From contig NZ_CANLWM010000007.1 of assembly GCF_947494875.1 (NCBI RefSeq), forward strand, positions 1 to 64,000: a stretch of DNA of 64,000 nt, written 5' to 3'. A program made the position numbers and the translations under genes. This stretch comes from an uncultured Williamsia sp. (GTDB lineage Bacteria; Actinomycetota; Actinomycetes; Mycobacteriales; Mycobacteriaceae). Shown here piece by piece: positions 56,357 through 64,000 of this stretch; the first letter of the stretch is position 1; every line of letters starts with the position of its first letter. Below the pieces are notes generated by a model that was not told the DNA's origin, ran no database searches, and saw only the letters and a program-made list of their open reading frames with translations.

Positions 56357-57670
56357 TCAGGTCGATTCGGGTCCCCAGTCGACCTCGGACGCCATCGCGC
56401 GGAGCCGGGCCCGTCGCACCGGACTCGTGGCGCCGACCCACGCGATTCGGCCGTAGACGTGGGCACGGAACTCTGGCAGTCCGTCGCGGTTCTGGGCGGC
56501 GGCCCCGGTACGCGCGGCGTTGTGGAGAAGGGCGCGGAGCGCGTCGTACTCGGAACGTGCGACGCGAGGGCGATCGTTGACCACCAGACCGGCCAGGGCT
56601 TGCCGTTGGTGGGCGTGCATCACCCGCGTCTTGTCCGGGTGGACGCGGAACCCCTCGGCGTCGACGATCTGTCCGACGGTCCAGAGCACGCGCTCACCGT
56701 CGATGCGCTCGCCGGAGAACGCGAGATCGTCGCCGTACCGCGTGTAGCGCAGAGCGTTGTGTCGTGCGTATCCGTCGAGGCGACGATCGAGCCGTCGCAG
56801 GACCAGGTTCGCGAGATGCGGCGAGGTCGGCGCGCCCTGCGGGAGATGCCGGGACCTCAGCAGTCCCGCGTGGACGGGGTCGAGGCCGTGGAGCTCCGAC
56901 GGTGGGGTCGCGGTCGTGCACAGGTCGGCGAGGATGCGGGCGATGGACGGCCGGTACCCGGTGCCGGTGAAGACGCCGCGGACCCGCGCCACACCGATCG
57001 ACTCGAAGCAGTGGCGGAGGTCGACGCGGAGCACCACGGGCCGATCGGCATGGGGCGCGGCGAAATCGGCGGTCGACGATCCGCGCACGAACCCGTGGGC
57101 GGCCGGATGCGGTGGGATCCGCTCGATCAGCCGACGCAGCAACCGGCGTTGGGTCTCGCGCATCCGCGGCTTGGGTGCCTCGATGACGCGATGCCCGTCA
57201 CGCTTCTCCCGACGGTGGATCCGGTAGTGGCGCAGCGGTTGTCGCGCGATGCGCAGCCAGCCTCCGTCGTCGGCGAACCACTCCAGTTCCGGGACGGTGA
57301 CGTTCAGCCAGTGGGCGAGCTGCTCCACGTCGTAGATGTCGGGGAGGTCATCGGGCACCAAACCTGTCGACGTCGGTCCCTGCAGTTCGGGTGTGCCCCC
57401 CATCAGTGACGTGAGGTCGGGGTCGGGGGTCATGTGCGGGCCGAGCGCGCGCCGGACGACCTCTCGTGCATCGGCTGGATCGACGCCGAGGACGAACAGC
57501 GCATCCTCCGGTGTGAACAGACGCTCACCCACCGCGGTTGCTGTCTCGACGTCCACACCCGCGGCCAGCAGTGCCCTCTGCACCTCGGGCCACGTCCATG
57601 CGGTGAACGCCGCCGCGAACCGTGCGGCCACCGCGTCGGCCTCGTCTGCGGAGAAGTGACGAGGGGTCAT
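56357..57670 (-). CDS. retron-type reverse transcriptase
   Basis: A 437-aa RNA-directed DNA polymerase. Residues 110-375 form the RT domain: GHRVIEAPKPRMRETQRRLL and AAHGFVRGSST (191-200), motif A VLRVDLRHCFESI (Asp217), RVRGVF (229-234), LPQGAPTSPHLANLVLRRLD (276-295), the catalytic YGDD (312-315) and FRVHPDKTRVM (341-351). This order and wording are those of retron RTs, and the RT core with its N-terminal extension recalls myxobacterial Mx162-like enzymes. Two retron hallmarks deviate: NAxxH is FAAPH (203-207) and VTG is LAG (359-361). Residues 1-105 are helical and of unknown function. No maturase X or HNH domain is present, which argues against a group II intron. It lies 193 nt after dnaE2 on the same strand, with a structured RNA candidate between. 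No effector gene is adjacent unless the N-terminus serves. Confidence 0.93.
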   Translation of the reverse strand: MTPRHFSADEADAVAARFAAAFTAWTWPEVQRALLAAGVDVETATAVGERLFTPEDALFVLGVDPADAREVVRRALGPHMTPDPDLTSLMGGTPELQGPTSTGLVPDDLPDIYDVEQLAHWLNVTVPELEWFADDGGWLRIARQPLRHYRIHRREKRDGHRVIEAPKPRMRETQRRLLRRLIERIPPHPAAHGFVRGSSTADFAAPHADRPVVLRVDLRHCFESIGVARVRGVFTGTGYRPSIARILADLCTTATPPSELHGLDPVHAGLLRSRHLPQGAPTSPHLANLVLRRLDRRLDGYARHNALRYTRYGDDLAFSGERIDGERVLWTVGQIVDAEGFRVHPDKTRVMHAHQRQALAGLVVNDRPRVARSEYDALRALLHNAARTGAAAQNRDGLPEFRAHVYGRIAWVGATSPVRRARLRAMASEVDWGPEST

Positions 57671-57681
57671 GGCAGGTGACG

Positions 57682-57837
57682 GACGGTGGGCGAGGTGACC
57701 GGGAACTTCTCATCGCGGCGCCGCGAGGCACGCGCAGCGTGCTGTACGGCGTCGGACGCAGGGACCAACTGTGGCGTGCACCCAGGGGTTGCCCCTGGGA
57801 CGGGTTCTGCGAACCCACTCTCTCCTCGACCGCCGTC
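57682..57837 (-). ncRNA. candidate retron msr-msd RNA
   Basis: In the minus-strand RNA, GACGGCGGTCGAGG (57837-57824) can pair with CCTCGCCCACCGTC (57695-57682), 12 of 14 positions, like the a1/a2 stem of retrons. The enclosed 128 nt contain compact hairpins: GGGTTC-GCA-GAACCC (57816-57802), CCCAGGGG-CAA-CCCCTGGG (57799-57781) and GCACGC-TGC-GCGTGC (57742-57728). A self-complementary CGCGGCGCCGCG is at 57725-57714. The 3' end lies 11 nt before the RT start, the usual retron position. Another hairpin (57842-57864) lies just outside. The priming G, the msr/msd border and the reverse-transcribed part cannot be settled by eye. Confidence 0.5.
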
Positions 57838-57841
57838 CATC

Positions 57842-57864
57842 GCGACCGATGGTGCCACGGTCGC
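57842..57864 (-). terminator. hairpin at the dnaE2 stop codon
   Basis: GCGACCG (57842-57848) pairs with CGGTCGC (57858-57864) across a 9-nt loop, starting on the dnaE2 stop codon. It could be a weak dnaE2 terminator, or the outermost structure of the RNA upstream of the reverse transcriptase. No T-run is present. Confidence 0.35.
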
Positions 57865-60800
57865 TACCGCCAGTCGCGCGATCGTGTCCCGACGCGGAGG
57901 TCCATGCGTTCGAGGTGTTCGGCGACGACGGTGACCGCCCCCTCGGCGTTCTGGACGGTGCCGCGGATGATCAGCGCCGACGCGCTCGAGGCGAGGCGGC
58001 GGTAGCGCTTCCACAGCCCGACCGAGCAGACGACGTTCACCATGCCGGTCTCGTCCTCGAGGTTGATGAACGTGACGCCGGAGGCGGTCGCCGGCCGCTG
58101 TCGGTGGGTGACCGCTCCCCCGACCACCACACGCGACCCGTCCGGCACCGACAACAACCCGTCCGCGGGCACGACGCCCATCGCGTCGAGCCGGGGTCGG
58201 AGGAACTGAGTGGGATACGAGTTCGGCGTGACGCCGGTCGCCCAGGCGTCTGCGGCGGCCAGTTCGACGTCGCCGAGTCCGGGCAACACCGGCGCCTGCG
58301 ACGCCGCCACCAGCTCCAGCTGGTCGTCGCGTTCGAGCGCCGCGGCCCCGGCGTCCCACAACGCCTGTCGCCGACTGCCGCCGAAGCAGTCGAACGCGCC
58401 CGCGGTGGCCAACGCCTCGAGTTGCCGCTCGGTGAGTCGGGTGCGTCGGGCGAGGTCGGCCGGGCTGCGATACGGGCCGCCGGCCTCCCGCCGGTCGACG
58501 ATGAGCTGCGCGACGTCGTCACCGATGTGCCGCACCGAGCCCAGCGCCATCCGCACCTCGAGGCCCTCGTTCTCCAGGTTCGCGTACGCCAGCGAGATGT
58601 TGATGTCGGGACCGTGCACCCGCACCCCGTGCCGGCGGGCATCGGCCACCAGCGACTGCGGCGAGTAGAAACCCATCGGCTGCGCCCGTAACAGCGCGGC
58701 GCAGAACGCCGCTGGGTGGTGCAGCTTGAACCAGGACGAGTAGTAGACCAGCGCGGCGAAACTCTGCGAATGGCTCTCCGGGAAGCCGAAGTTGGCGAAC
58801 GCGGCCATCTTCTCGAAGACGCGGTCGGCGACGTCTCCGGTGATGCCGTGCGTGATGCGCATCCCGTCGTAGAACCGCTGCTTGAGACGTTCCATCTTCT
58901 CCGGCGACCGCTTGCTGCCCATCGCGCGACGCAGCTGGTCGGCCTCGGCGGCGTCGAACCCGGCGACGTCGACCGCGAGCTGCATCAGCTGTTCCTGGAA
59001 CAGCGGCACACCCAGGGTGCGTTCGAGCGCACCGCGCATCGACGGGTGCTCGAACAGGACCGGCTCGAGTCCGTTGCGCCGCCGGACATACGGGTGCACC
59101 GACCCACCCTGGATCGGTCCGGGGCGGATCAGCGCGACCTCGACGACGAGGTCGTAGAACTCCCGCGGCTTCAGCCGGGGCAGCGTCGCCATCTGTGCGC
59201 GCGACTCCACCTGGAACACCCCGACCGAGTCGGCGGCGCAGAGCATCTCGTACACCGCCGACTCACCGAGGTCGATGCGGGCGAGGTCGACGTGGAGGTC
59301 CTTGTGCTCGGCGACGAGGTCGATCGCATAGTGCAGCGCCGACAGCATGCCGAGCCCGAGGAGGTCGAACTTGACCAGTCCGATCGCGGCGCAGTCGTCC
59401 TTGTCCCACTGCAGCACACTGCGTCCCGGCATCCGGGCCCACTCGGTGGGGCAGACGTCGGCGATGGGGCGGTCGCAGATCACCATGCCGCCGGAGTGGA
59501 TCCCCATGTGCCGCGGAAGGTCCTCGATCTGCTCGGCGAGCTCGATCACCTCGGCGGGGATGTCGTGTTCGGGGTTGCGCTTCTCGTCGACGGTGCGCCC
59601 GAACCGGCTGACCTGGGAGCTCCACGCGTCCTGCTGTCCCAACGAATACCCCAGCGCACGGGCCATGTCCCGCACCGACGACCGCCCGCGGTAGGTGATG
59701 ACGTTGGCCACCTGGGCGCTGTACTCGCGTCCGTACCGGGAGTAGACGTGCTGGATGGCCTCCTCGCGGCGGTCGGACTCGATGTCGACGTCGATGTCGG
59801 GTGGACCGTCGCGCTCCGGTGACAGGAACCGTTCGAAGAGCAGGGCGTTGCGCACCGGGTCGACGTTGGTGATGCCCAGGGCGTAACAGACCGCGGAGTT
59901 CGCGGCACTCCCCCGGCCCTGACACAGGATGGAACTGCGCTTGCAGAAGTCGACGATGTCATGGACGACGAGGAAGTAGCCGGGGAAGTTGAGGGTGGCG
60001 ATGACGGCGAGTTCGTGCTCGATCTGGCTGTACGCCTTCGGGTGTGACGTCGGGGTGCCGTAGCGGTCGAGCGCACCGCGCATCGTCAACTCCCGCAGCC
60101 AGGTGTTCTCGGTGTGGCCGTCGGGCACGTCGAACGGGGGCAGTTCCGGGGCGATGAGCCGCAGCTCGAAGGCGCAGTCGCGGCCGAGCTTCGCCGCGGT
60201 GTCGATGGCCTCGGGGTGGGCCGAGAGCAGTCGCGCCATCTCGTCACCGCTGCGCAGGTGCGCCCCACCGAGCGGGCCGAGCCACCCGGCGATCTCGTCG
60301 AGGGTGGACCGGGCGCGCACCGCGGCCATCGCCATCGCGAGGCGTCGACGGTCGGGCGCCGCGAAATGGGCGCCGGTGGTGGCGACCGTCGCGACCCGGT
60401 GCGCGGCGGCGACGTCGGCGAGGACCGCGTTGCGCTCGTCGTCGGTCGGCATCGACTGCGCCGTGAGTTCGACGACGACGTTGTCGCGGCCGAACCGGTC
60501 GAGCAGCGACCGCAGTTCGCGCACGGCGCCGGATCGACCCTCGGCGTCGAGGGCGGCGCGCACGGCACCCTTGCGACATCCGGTGAGGATCAGCAGGTTG
60601 CCGTCCGCCGCGTCGGCGAGAGCGTCGACGTCGTGGCGGACCAATCCCTTCTCCCCCGCCGCCATCTGCGCGACGGCGATCCGTCGGGACAGCGTGCGGT
60701 ACCCCTCCTGCCCGCGGGCGAGCACCAGCAGGTGATGCCCCTGCGGGTCGGGGACGCCGGTGCGGGCGACGTCGTGCTCGAGCGACAGTTCCGCACCGAA

Positions 60801-61163
60801 CACCGTCGGCAGACCCCACTCGCGGGCCGCCTCGGCGAACCGGACGACGCCGTAGAGGCCGTCGTGGTCGGTGACGGCAAGCGCCTCGAGTCCCAGCCGG
60901 TGCGCCTCGGTGACCATGTCCTCCGGCGAACTGGCACCGTCGAGGAAGCTGTAGGAGGTGTGGGCGTGCAGCTCGGCGTAGGGAACAGTGCTGCGGACCG
61001 GCTCGACGTCGGAGGCCTGGTAGGGCTCGCGTTTGCGCGACCAGGCGGGGCTGTCACCACCGTCGCCGAGGTACCCCTCCCCGGGACGGCCGCCGGCGGG
61101 AGCACGGCCCGAGAGGACCCGCTCCATCTCCGCCCAGGTCGGCGGACCCTCGTTCCAGCCCAC
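57864..61163 (-). CDS. dnaE2: error-prone DNA polymerase III alpha subunit DnaE2
   Basis: A 1099-aa C-family polymerase of the DnaE2 (ImuC) type, which copies damaged templates in the mycobacterial mutasome with ImuA' and ImuB. The PHP domain begins YAELHAHTSYSFLDGASSPE; the catalytic Asp residues are in GPPDIDVDIESDRREE, and RGSAANSAVCYALGIT and FGFPESHSQSFAALVYYSSW are typical. The C-terminal OB domain has VTFINLEDETGMVNVVCS. The GTG at 61163 gives GWNEGPPTWAEMERVL, which matches mycobacterial DnaE2 N-termini; an ATG at 61127 is possible. A LexA box stands 21 nt upstream. imuA' and imuB are not in this window. The reverse transcriptase follows on the same strand. Confidence 0.95.
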   Translation of the reverse strand: MGWNEGPPTWAEMERVLSGRAPAGGRPGEGYLGDGGDSPAWSRKREPYQASDVEPVRSTVPYAELHAHTSYSFLDGASSPEDMVTEAHRLGLEALAVTDHDGLYGVVRFAEAAREWGLPTVFGAELSLEHDVARTGVPDPQGHHLLVLARGQEGYRTLSRRIAVAQMAAGEKGLVRHDVDALADAADGNLLILTGCRKGAVRAALDAEGRSGAVRELRSLLDRFGRDNVVVELTAQSMPTDDERNAVLADVAAAHRVATVATTGAHFAAPDRRRLAMAMAAVRARSTLDEIAGWLGPLGGAHLRSGDEMARLLSAHPEAIDTAAKLGRDCAFELRLIAPELPPFDVPDGHTENTWLRELTMRGALDRYGTPTSHPKAYSQIEHELAVIATLNFPGYFLVVHDIVDFCKRSSILCQGRGSAANSAVCYALGITNVDPVRNALLFERFLSPERDGPPDIDVDIESDRREEAIQHVYSRYGREYSAQVANVITYRGRSSVRDMARALGYSLGQQDAWSSQVSRFGRTVDEKRNPEHDIPAEVIELAEQIEDLPRHMGIHSGGMVICDRPIADVCPTEWARMPGRSVLQWDKDDCAAIGLVKFDLLGLGMLSALHYAIDLVAEHKDLHVDLARIDLGESAVYEMLCAADSVGVFQVESRAQMATLPRLKPREFYDLVVEVALIRPGPIQGGSVHPYVRRRNGLEPVLFEHPSMRGALERTLGVPLFQEQLMQLAVDVAGFDAAEADQLRRAMGSKRSPEKMERLKQRFYDGMRITHGITGDVADRVFEKMAAFANFGFPESHSQSFAALVYYSSWFKLHHPAAFCAALLRAQPMGFYSPQSLVADARRHGVRVHGPDINISLAYANLENEGLEVRMALGSVRHIGDDVAQLIVDRREAGGPYRSPADLARRTRLTERQLEALATAGAFDCFGGSRRQALWDAGAAALERDDQLELVAASQAPVLPGLGDVELAAADAWATGVTPNSYPTQFLRPRLDAMGVVPADGLLSVPDGSRVVVGGAVTHRQRPATASGVTFINLEDETGMVNVVCSVGLWKRYRRLASSASALIIRGTVQNAEGAVTVVAEHLERMDLRVGTRSRDWR

Positions 61164-61183
61164 CTCCCGACGATACCGCGTGG

Positions 61184-61199
61184 TCGAACATGTTTTCGA
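61184..61199. promoter_or_regulatory. LexA (SOS) box of dnaE2
   Basis: TCGAACATGTTTTCGA fits TCGAAC-N4-GTTCGA at all but one defined position (T instead of G at position 11). It lies 21-36 nt upstream of dnaE2, as expected for this damage-inducible gene. Confidence 0.85.
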
Positions 61200-61220
61200 A
61201 CAACGGTCATCGCACAGGGA

Positions 61221-61649
61221 TCAGCCCAGTGCGGCCCCGTAGACGTGCTCGACGGTCATCGTCATGAGCACGCGCCGGTCGTCGACCATGACCTGGCGGT
61301 ACTCCTCCCAGTCGGGGTGCTCGCCGCCGCTGCCGAGCCGGTAGTACTCGACGAGGGCGTCGACCTCGGGGCCGTGTGGATCGGTTCCCGGGCCGTCGAG
61401 GGTGACCGGCCCCTGCGCCGTCGCCCACGACCGGCCGTCGGCGGACGTGAACTCGATGGCCGCCCGCGGATCACGCCGCAGGTTCGCTGTCTTGGCCCGC
61501 CCCTCGGTCATCGAGACGCGGATGCTGTCGGTCCCGCGGTCGTACACCGCGGTGACCGGCGACAGCTGCGGCAGACCGTCGGACCGGATGGTGGCCAGGA
61601 CACCGAGACTGGACGCCGCGATCAGGTCCCGGGGGTCGAAGTCGCTCAT
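61221..61649 (-). CDS. PPOX-class F420/FMN-dependent enzyme
   Basis: A 142-aa split-barrel flavin-binding protein of the pyridoxamine 5'-phosphate oxidase-like family. It has LGVLATIRSDGLPQLSPVTAVYD at the N-terminus and KTANLRRDPRAAIEF in the cofactor-binding area, which suits F420-dependent members common in actinobacteria. It is upstream of dnaE2 on the same strand, as is Rv3369 in M. tuberculosis (from memory). Function unknown. Confidence 0.85.
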   Translation of the reverse strand: MSDFDPRDLIAASSLGVLATIRSDGLPQLSPVTAVYDRGTDSIRVSMTEGRAKTANLRRDPRAAIEFTSADGRSWATAQGPVTLDGPGTDPHGPEVDALVEYYRLGSGGEHPDWEEYRQVMVDDRRVLMTMTVEHVYGAALG

Positions 61650-61686
61650 GTGGTGCTCAACCCCCGGCCCCGCCTGACGATTCCGG

Positions 61687-62043
61687 TCAGTCGGCGTGGC
61701 TGACGACGTTGACCACCGTCCCGTCCGGTGCGCGGACGAAGAACCGGCGGACGCCCCACTCCTCGGTGGTGAGCGGATGGACGATCTCCAGCCCGCGACG
61801 CTGCGCGTCGGCGTAGGCCTCCTCCACGCCGTCGCCGACGTGGACCGAGATGTGCGAGTCCTCGGGCGCGCTCGCGTCGCGCGTCACCAGCTGGAGCTGG
61901 GCCCGACCGTCGGGGGTGGCGACTCGCGCGACCCACCCCTGATCCATGGTGATGTCGCTCAGCCCGAGGAAGTCGGTGTAGAACTCCCGCGCTCCCGGGG
62001 AGTCCGGTACGGCGATGTTCGTGACGATCCCGGTGGGTCGCAT
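61687..62043 (-). CDS. VOC family protein (glyoxalase-like)
   Basis: A 118-aa vicinal-oxygen-chelate fold protein with one full pair of beta-alpha-beta3 modules. VTNIAVPDSPGAREFYTDFLGL opens the domain and FFVRAPDGTVVNVVSH closes it. Potential metal ligands are few, so it may bind rather than convert a ligand. It is divergent from the DSD1-like gene with an 83-nt gap. Confidence 0.85.
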   Translation of the reverse strand: MRPTGIVTNIAVPDSPGAREFYTDFLGLSDITMDQGWVARVATPDGRAQLQLVTRDASAPEDSHISVHVGDGVEEAYADAQRRGLEIVHPLTTEEWGVRRFFVRAPDGTVVNVVSHAD

Positions 62044-62126
62044 GGCATGTCCTCTCGACGAGCAGCGGTGTCCACACGACTCGTCGTCGTGGGCCGCGGC
62101 AATCCGTCGGTCTAGGGTTGCGCTCG

Positions 62127-63182
62127 ATGGACACCCCCTACGTCGCGGTCGACCTCGCCGTGCTGCGAGCCAACATCGCCGCGATGACGGACGCCACCGG
62201 CGCCGCGGGGTTGTCGCTCCGCCCGCACGCGAAGACGCACAAGTGCGCGCAGATCGCCGGGATGCAGCGGGACGCGGGTGCCGTCGGCCTGACCGTCGCG
62301 ACGATCGGTGAGGCGGAGGCGTTCGCCGCCGCCGGATTCGACGACCTGTTCATCGCGTACCCGCTGTACCTGAGCGGAACCAAGGCCCGCCGACTCGCCG
62401 ACGTCGCCGCGTCCGCCGCCGTGCGGGTGGCCGTCGACTCGGTCGAGGGTGCGGGCGCGATGGCGTCGGCACTCGGCGCCGACCGTGACCGTGTCGAGGT
62501 GCTCGTCGAGATCGACAGCGGCCACCACCGCACCGGTGGCGAGCCGACGAGGGCCGGTGAGGTCGCGCAGGCCGCCCGCGACCACGGCCTGCGGGTGGTC
62601 GGGGTGTTCACCTTCCCCGGCCACGGGTACTCCCCCGACGCACGTATGGCGGCGGCCCATCAGGAACGCGACGCGATCGCTGCCGCGGCCGATGCGCTCG
62701 CCGCGCGGGACATCGAGCCGAGAGTCCGCAGCGGCGGATCCACCCCGACCGTGGAGGCCGCCACCGGTGACGTCCTCACCGAGGTGCGGCCGGGCGTCTA
62801 CCCGTTCAACGACGCCCAGCAGTTCCACCTCGGTCGGATCGGCGTCGACGACATCGCGCTGAGCGCGACGGCGACGGTGGTCCGCCGGGCCGGGGACCGG
62901 TTCGTCCTCGACGCCGGCAGCAAGGTCTTGGGGACCGAGAGGCCGGCCTACGTCGACGGTTTCGCGCTCCTCCCCGACCATCCCGGCGCCCGCGTCGTCG
63001 CCCTCTCCGAACACCATGCGACGGTCGAGACGACCGGGGACGTCCCCGATCTCGGCGCGCAGGTCCGTGTGGTGCCGAACCACGTGTGCATCACCGTCAA
63101 CCTCGTCGACGAGCTGGTGGTCACCGAGGGCGGGCGTGCGGTCGATCGGTGGCCGGTCATCGGCCGAGGGGCCAACGCGTGA
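62127..63182 (+). CDS. DSD1-like PLP enzyme (D-threonine aldolase / D-serine dehydratase family)
   Basis: A 351-aa fold-type III PLP enzyme of the alanine racemase N-terminal superfamily. The PLP Lys is in LRPHAKTHKCAQIAGMQ; the metal-binding pair fits SEHHATV and VPNHVCITVNL, as in D-threonine aldolases and eukaryote-type D-serine dehydratases. RSGGSTPTVEAA is the phosphate-binding region. ATG at 62127 is preferred to the TTG at 62118. It would degrade D-hydroxyamino acids. The serpin start overlaps its stop (GTGA). Confidence 0.88.
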   Translation: MDTPYVAVDLAVLRANIAAMTDATGAAGLSLRPHAKTHKCAQIAGMQRDAGAVGLTVATIGEAEAFAAAGFDDLFIAYPLYLSGTKARRLADVAASAAVRVAVDSVEGAGAMASALGADRDRVEVLVEIDSGHHRTGGEPTRAGEVAQAARDHGLRVVGVFTFPGHGYSPDARMAAAHQERDAIAAAADALAARDIEPRVRSGGSTPTVEAATGDVLTEVRPGVYPFNDAQQFHLGRIGVDDIALSATATVVRRAGDRFVLDAGSKVLGTERPAYVDGFALLPDHPGARVVALSEHHATVETTGDVPDLGAQVRVVPNHVCITVNLVDELVVTEGGRAVDRWPVIGRGANA

Positions 63183-64000
63183 GGCGCATCCTGCGGTCGT
63201 TGACATTCCTCGTGGTGGTCGGTGTGTCCGGATGCGCTGTGGCGCAACCGCCTCCGGACACCGCGCAGCTCAGTCGGGCGCCGAGCGTCACGTTCACCCA
63301 ACGCGGCATCGACTCGGTGCGGGACGCGAGCGTCGTCGTGGTCGACGGCACCCGTCGCCTCGGCGTGGCACTCGCCCGCTCCGGCGGCTCGGCCGGACGG
63401 TCCCCCAACGTGCTCGTCGCACCGTTCAGCGCGATGACCGCCCTACAGACGGTGCGGGCCGGGGCGTCGGGCCGCGCGGCCGACGAGATCGACGCCGCCG
63501 TCGGCCCCTACCGTCCGGCCGCGGTCGCCGCACTGCTCGGCCAGTTGGCGGTCGTCGCGGGCGATCCCGGGACCGTCGACACCGGCAACCCGCCGCCGGT
63601 CCCGCTGTACCACCAGGGAACCGGTGTGTTCCTGCGCTCCGGGAACCCGCCGCGCCGTCCGTATCTCGACGAGTTGAGCCGCTACCTCGACACGGGCGTC
63701 TACCCGTTGGCGTTCGGGACCGAGCAGGCCGACCGCGCGCTCGACGAGTGGGCCACGGTGAACACCGGCAGCCAGCAGACACGGCCCCCGATCACGACCG
63801 ACCGCTCCACCGCGCTCGCCGTGGCCGCCACCGCGTTCCTGGCGGCGTCGTGGACACAGCCGTTCCTGCCGAACGACACCGAGGACGGCACCTTCACGAC
63901 CGACTCGGGACGCGCCGTGCAGACACCGATCATGCGGGGGTCCACGACGGCGCGCCTCGCCCGTGGTGACGGATGGTCGGCGCTGGAACTTCCCTTCGAG
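63179..64000 (+). CDS. serpin family lipoprotein (partial, runs off the window)
   Basis: The frame is open from the GTG at 63179 to the last base (274 codons). A lipoprotein signal (LRSLTFLVVVGVSGCAVAQ, lipobox VSGC) suggests anchoring on the outer face of the membrane. The rest follows the serpin fold: APFSAMTALQTVRAGASGRAADEI (helix B-C region), LDEWATVNTGSQQTRPPI, ALAVAATAFLAASWTQPF (strand 3A region) and VQTPIMRGS. The reactive-centre loop would lie beyond the window. It overlaps the DSD1-like gene by GTGA. Serpins inhibit serine or cysteine proteases; secreted bacterial ones may protect against host or competitor proteases. Confidence 0.85.
   Translation, partial: MRRILRSLTFLVVVGVSGCAVAQPPPDTAQLSRAPSVTFTQRGIDSVRDASVVVVDGTRRLGVALARSGGSAGRSPNVLVAPFSAMTALQTVRAGASGRAADEIDAAVGPYRPAAVAALLGQLAVVAGDPGTVDTGNPPPVPLYHQGTGVFLRSGNPPRRPYLDELSRYLDTGVYPLAFGTEQADRALDEWATVNTGSQQTRPPITTDRSTALAVAATAFLAASWTQPFLPNDTEDGTFTTDSGRAVQTPIMRGSTTARLARGDGWSALELPFE

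Noticed and set aside
56357-57670. Group II intron maturase or diversity-generating retroelement RT
   Set aside because: No maturase X or HNH domain, no intron domain V-like end, and no template/variable repeat pair or accessory gene nearby; the motif set fits retrons better.
60114-61703. 529-codon plus-strand frame opposite dnaE2
   Set aside because: Shadow of dnaE2; no ribosome binding site or domain.

Overview
This is a high-GC window of about 64 kb. The gene content points to a mycolic-acid actinobacterium (order Mycobacteriales; a Gordonia- or Williamsia-like genus is my best guess, with the genus uncertain). The clues are DnaE2, LpdA, a DUF222/13E12 HNH protein, a SAM-IV riboswitch, an EspC-type ESX substrate, a DUF3017 protein next to folD, and LexA and IdeR boxes of actinobacterial type. 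From memory, the backbone order (lhr, nei, glpD, lpdA, a GGCT-fold protein, an amidohydrolase, PNP, PMM, upp, add-deoA-cdd, sdhCDAB, a D-Ala-D-Ala carboxypeptidase, YihY, trpS, icd, metY-metX, folD, trmL, dnaE2) follows the M. tuberculosis Rv3296-Rv3370 region. I saw no rRNA, tRNA or CRISPR array.

Layout. 1-0.7 kb: a decayed IS30 transposase end and a short 21-bp repeat tract. 0.7-3.8 kb: an acyl-CoA dehydrogenase, then a cobalamin-riboswitch-controlled cbtB-cbtA cobalt transporter operon ending in a histidine-phosphatase-like protein that has lost its catalytic motif. 3.9-10.3 kb: Lhr helicase and Nei glycosylase (DNA repair) plus an SDR. 10.3-16.7 kb: glpD, an aminotransferase, the quinone reductase LpdA, a cyclotransferase-fold protein and a divergent MarR/SDR pair with a clear operator. 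16.7-28.9 kb: nucleoside salvage (PNP, PMM, upp, add, deoA, cdd), with a small ESX-type substrate translationally coupled to an NlpC/P60 protein. 28.9-32.5 kb: sdhCDAB, preceded by an IdeR-like iron box. 32.5-44.6 kb: a lipoprotein GH27 alpha-galactosidase, an SOS-boxed DUF222-HNH protein, glpK, a CitE-like lyase, thioesterase, ADH, DedA, hydrolase, carboxypeptidase and two YihY membrane proteins. 44.6-51.9 kb: trpS, an exonuclease III-type nuclease, an MFS exporter, icd, and methionine synthesis (metY-metX) under a SAM-IV riboswitch. 52-56.2 kb: a membrane-anchored Hsp70-like protein, DUF3017, folD, a rhomboid-like protein and trmL. 56.3-61.2 kb: a retron-type reverse transcriptase just downstream of SOS-controlled dnaE2. 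61.2-64 kb: small enzymes, a DSD1-type PLP enzyme and a lipoprotein serpin cut by the window end.

The most exciting feature is the reverse transcriptase at 56357-57670 (minus strand). Between dnaE2 and this gene lies about 190 nt in which a 14-nt long-range inverted repeat (12 of 14 paired; 57824-57837 with 57682-57695) encloses several tight hairpins. This is the expected architecture of a retron msr-msd RNA (a1/a2 stem) directly upstream of its RT. Two RT motifs differ from the usual retron signatures, no separate effector gene is adjacent, and the unit lies on the same strand as, and immediately after, a LexA-boxed mutasome polymerase gene. If confirmed, it would be an actinobacterial retron-like element with possible SOS linkage.
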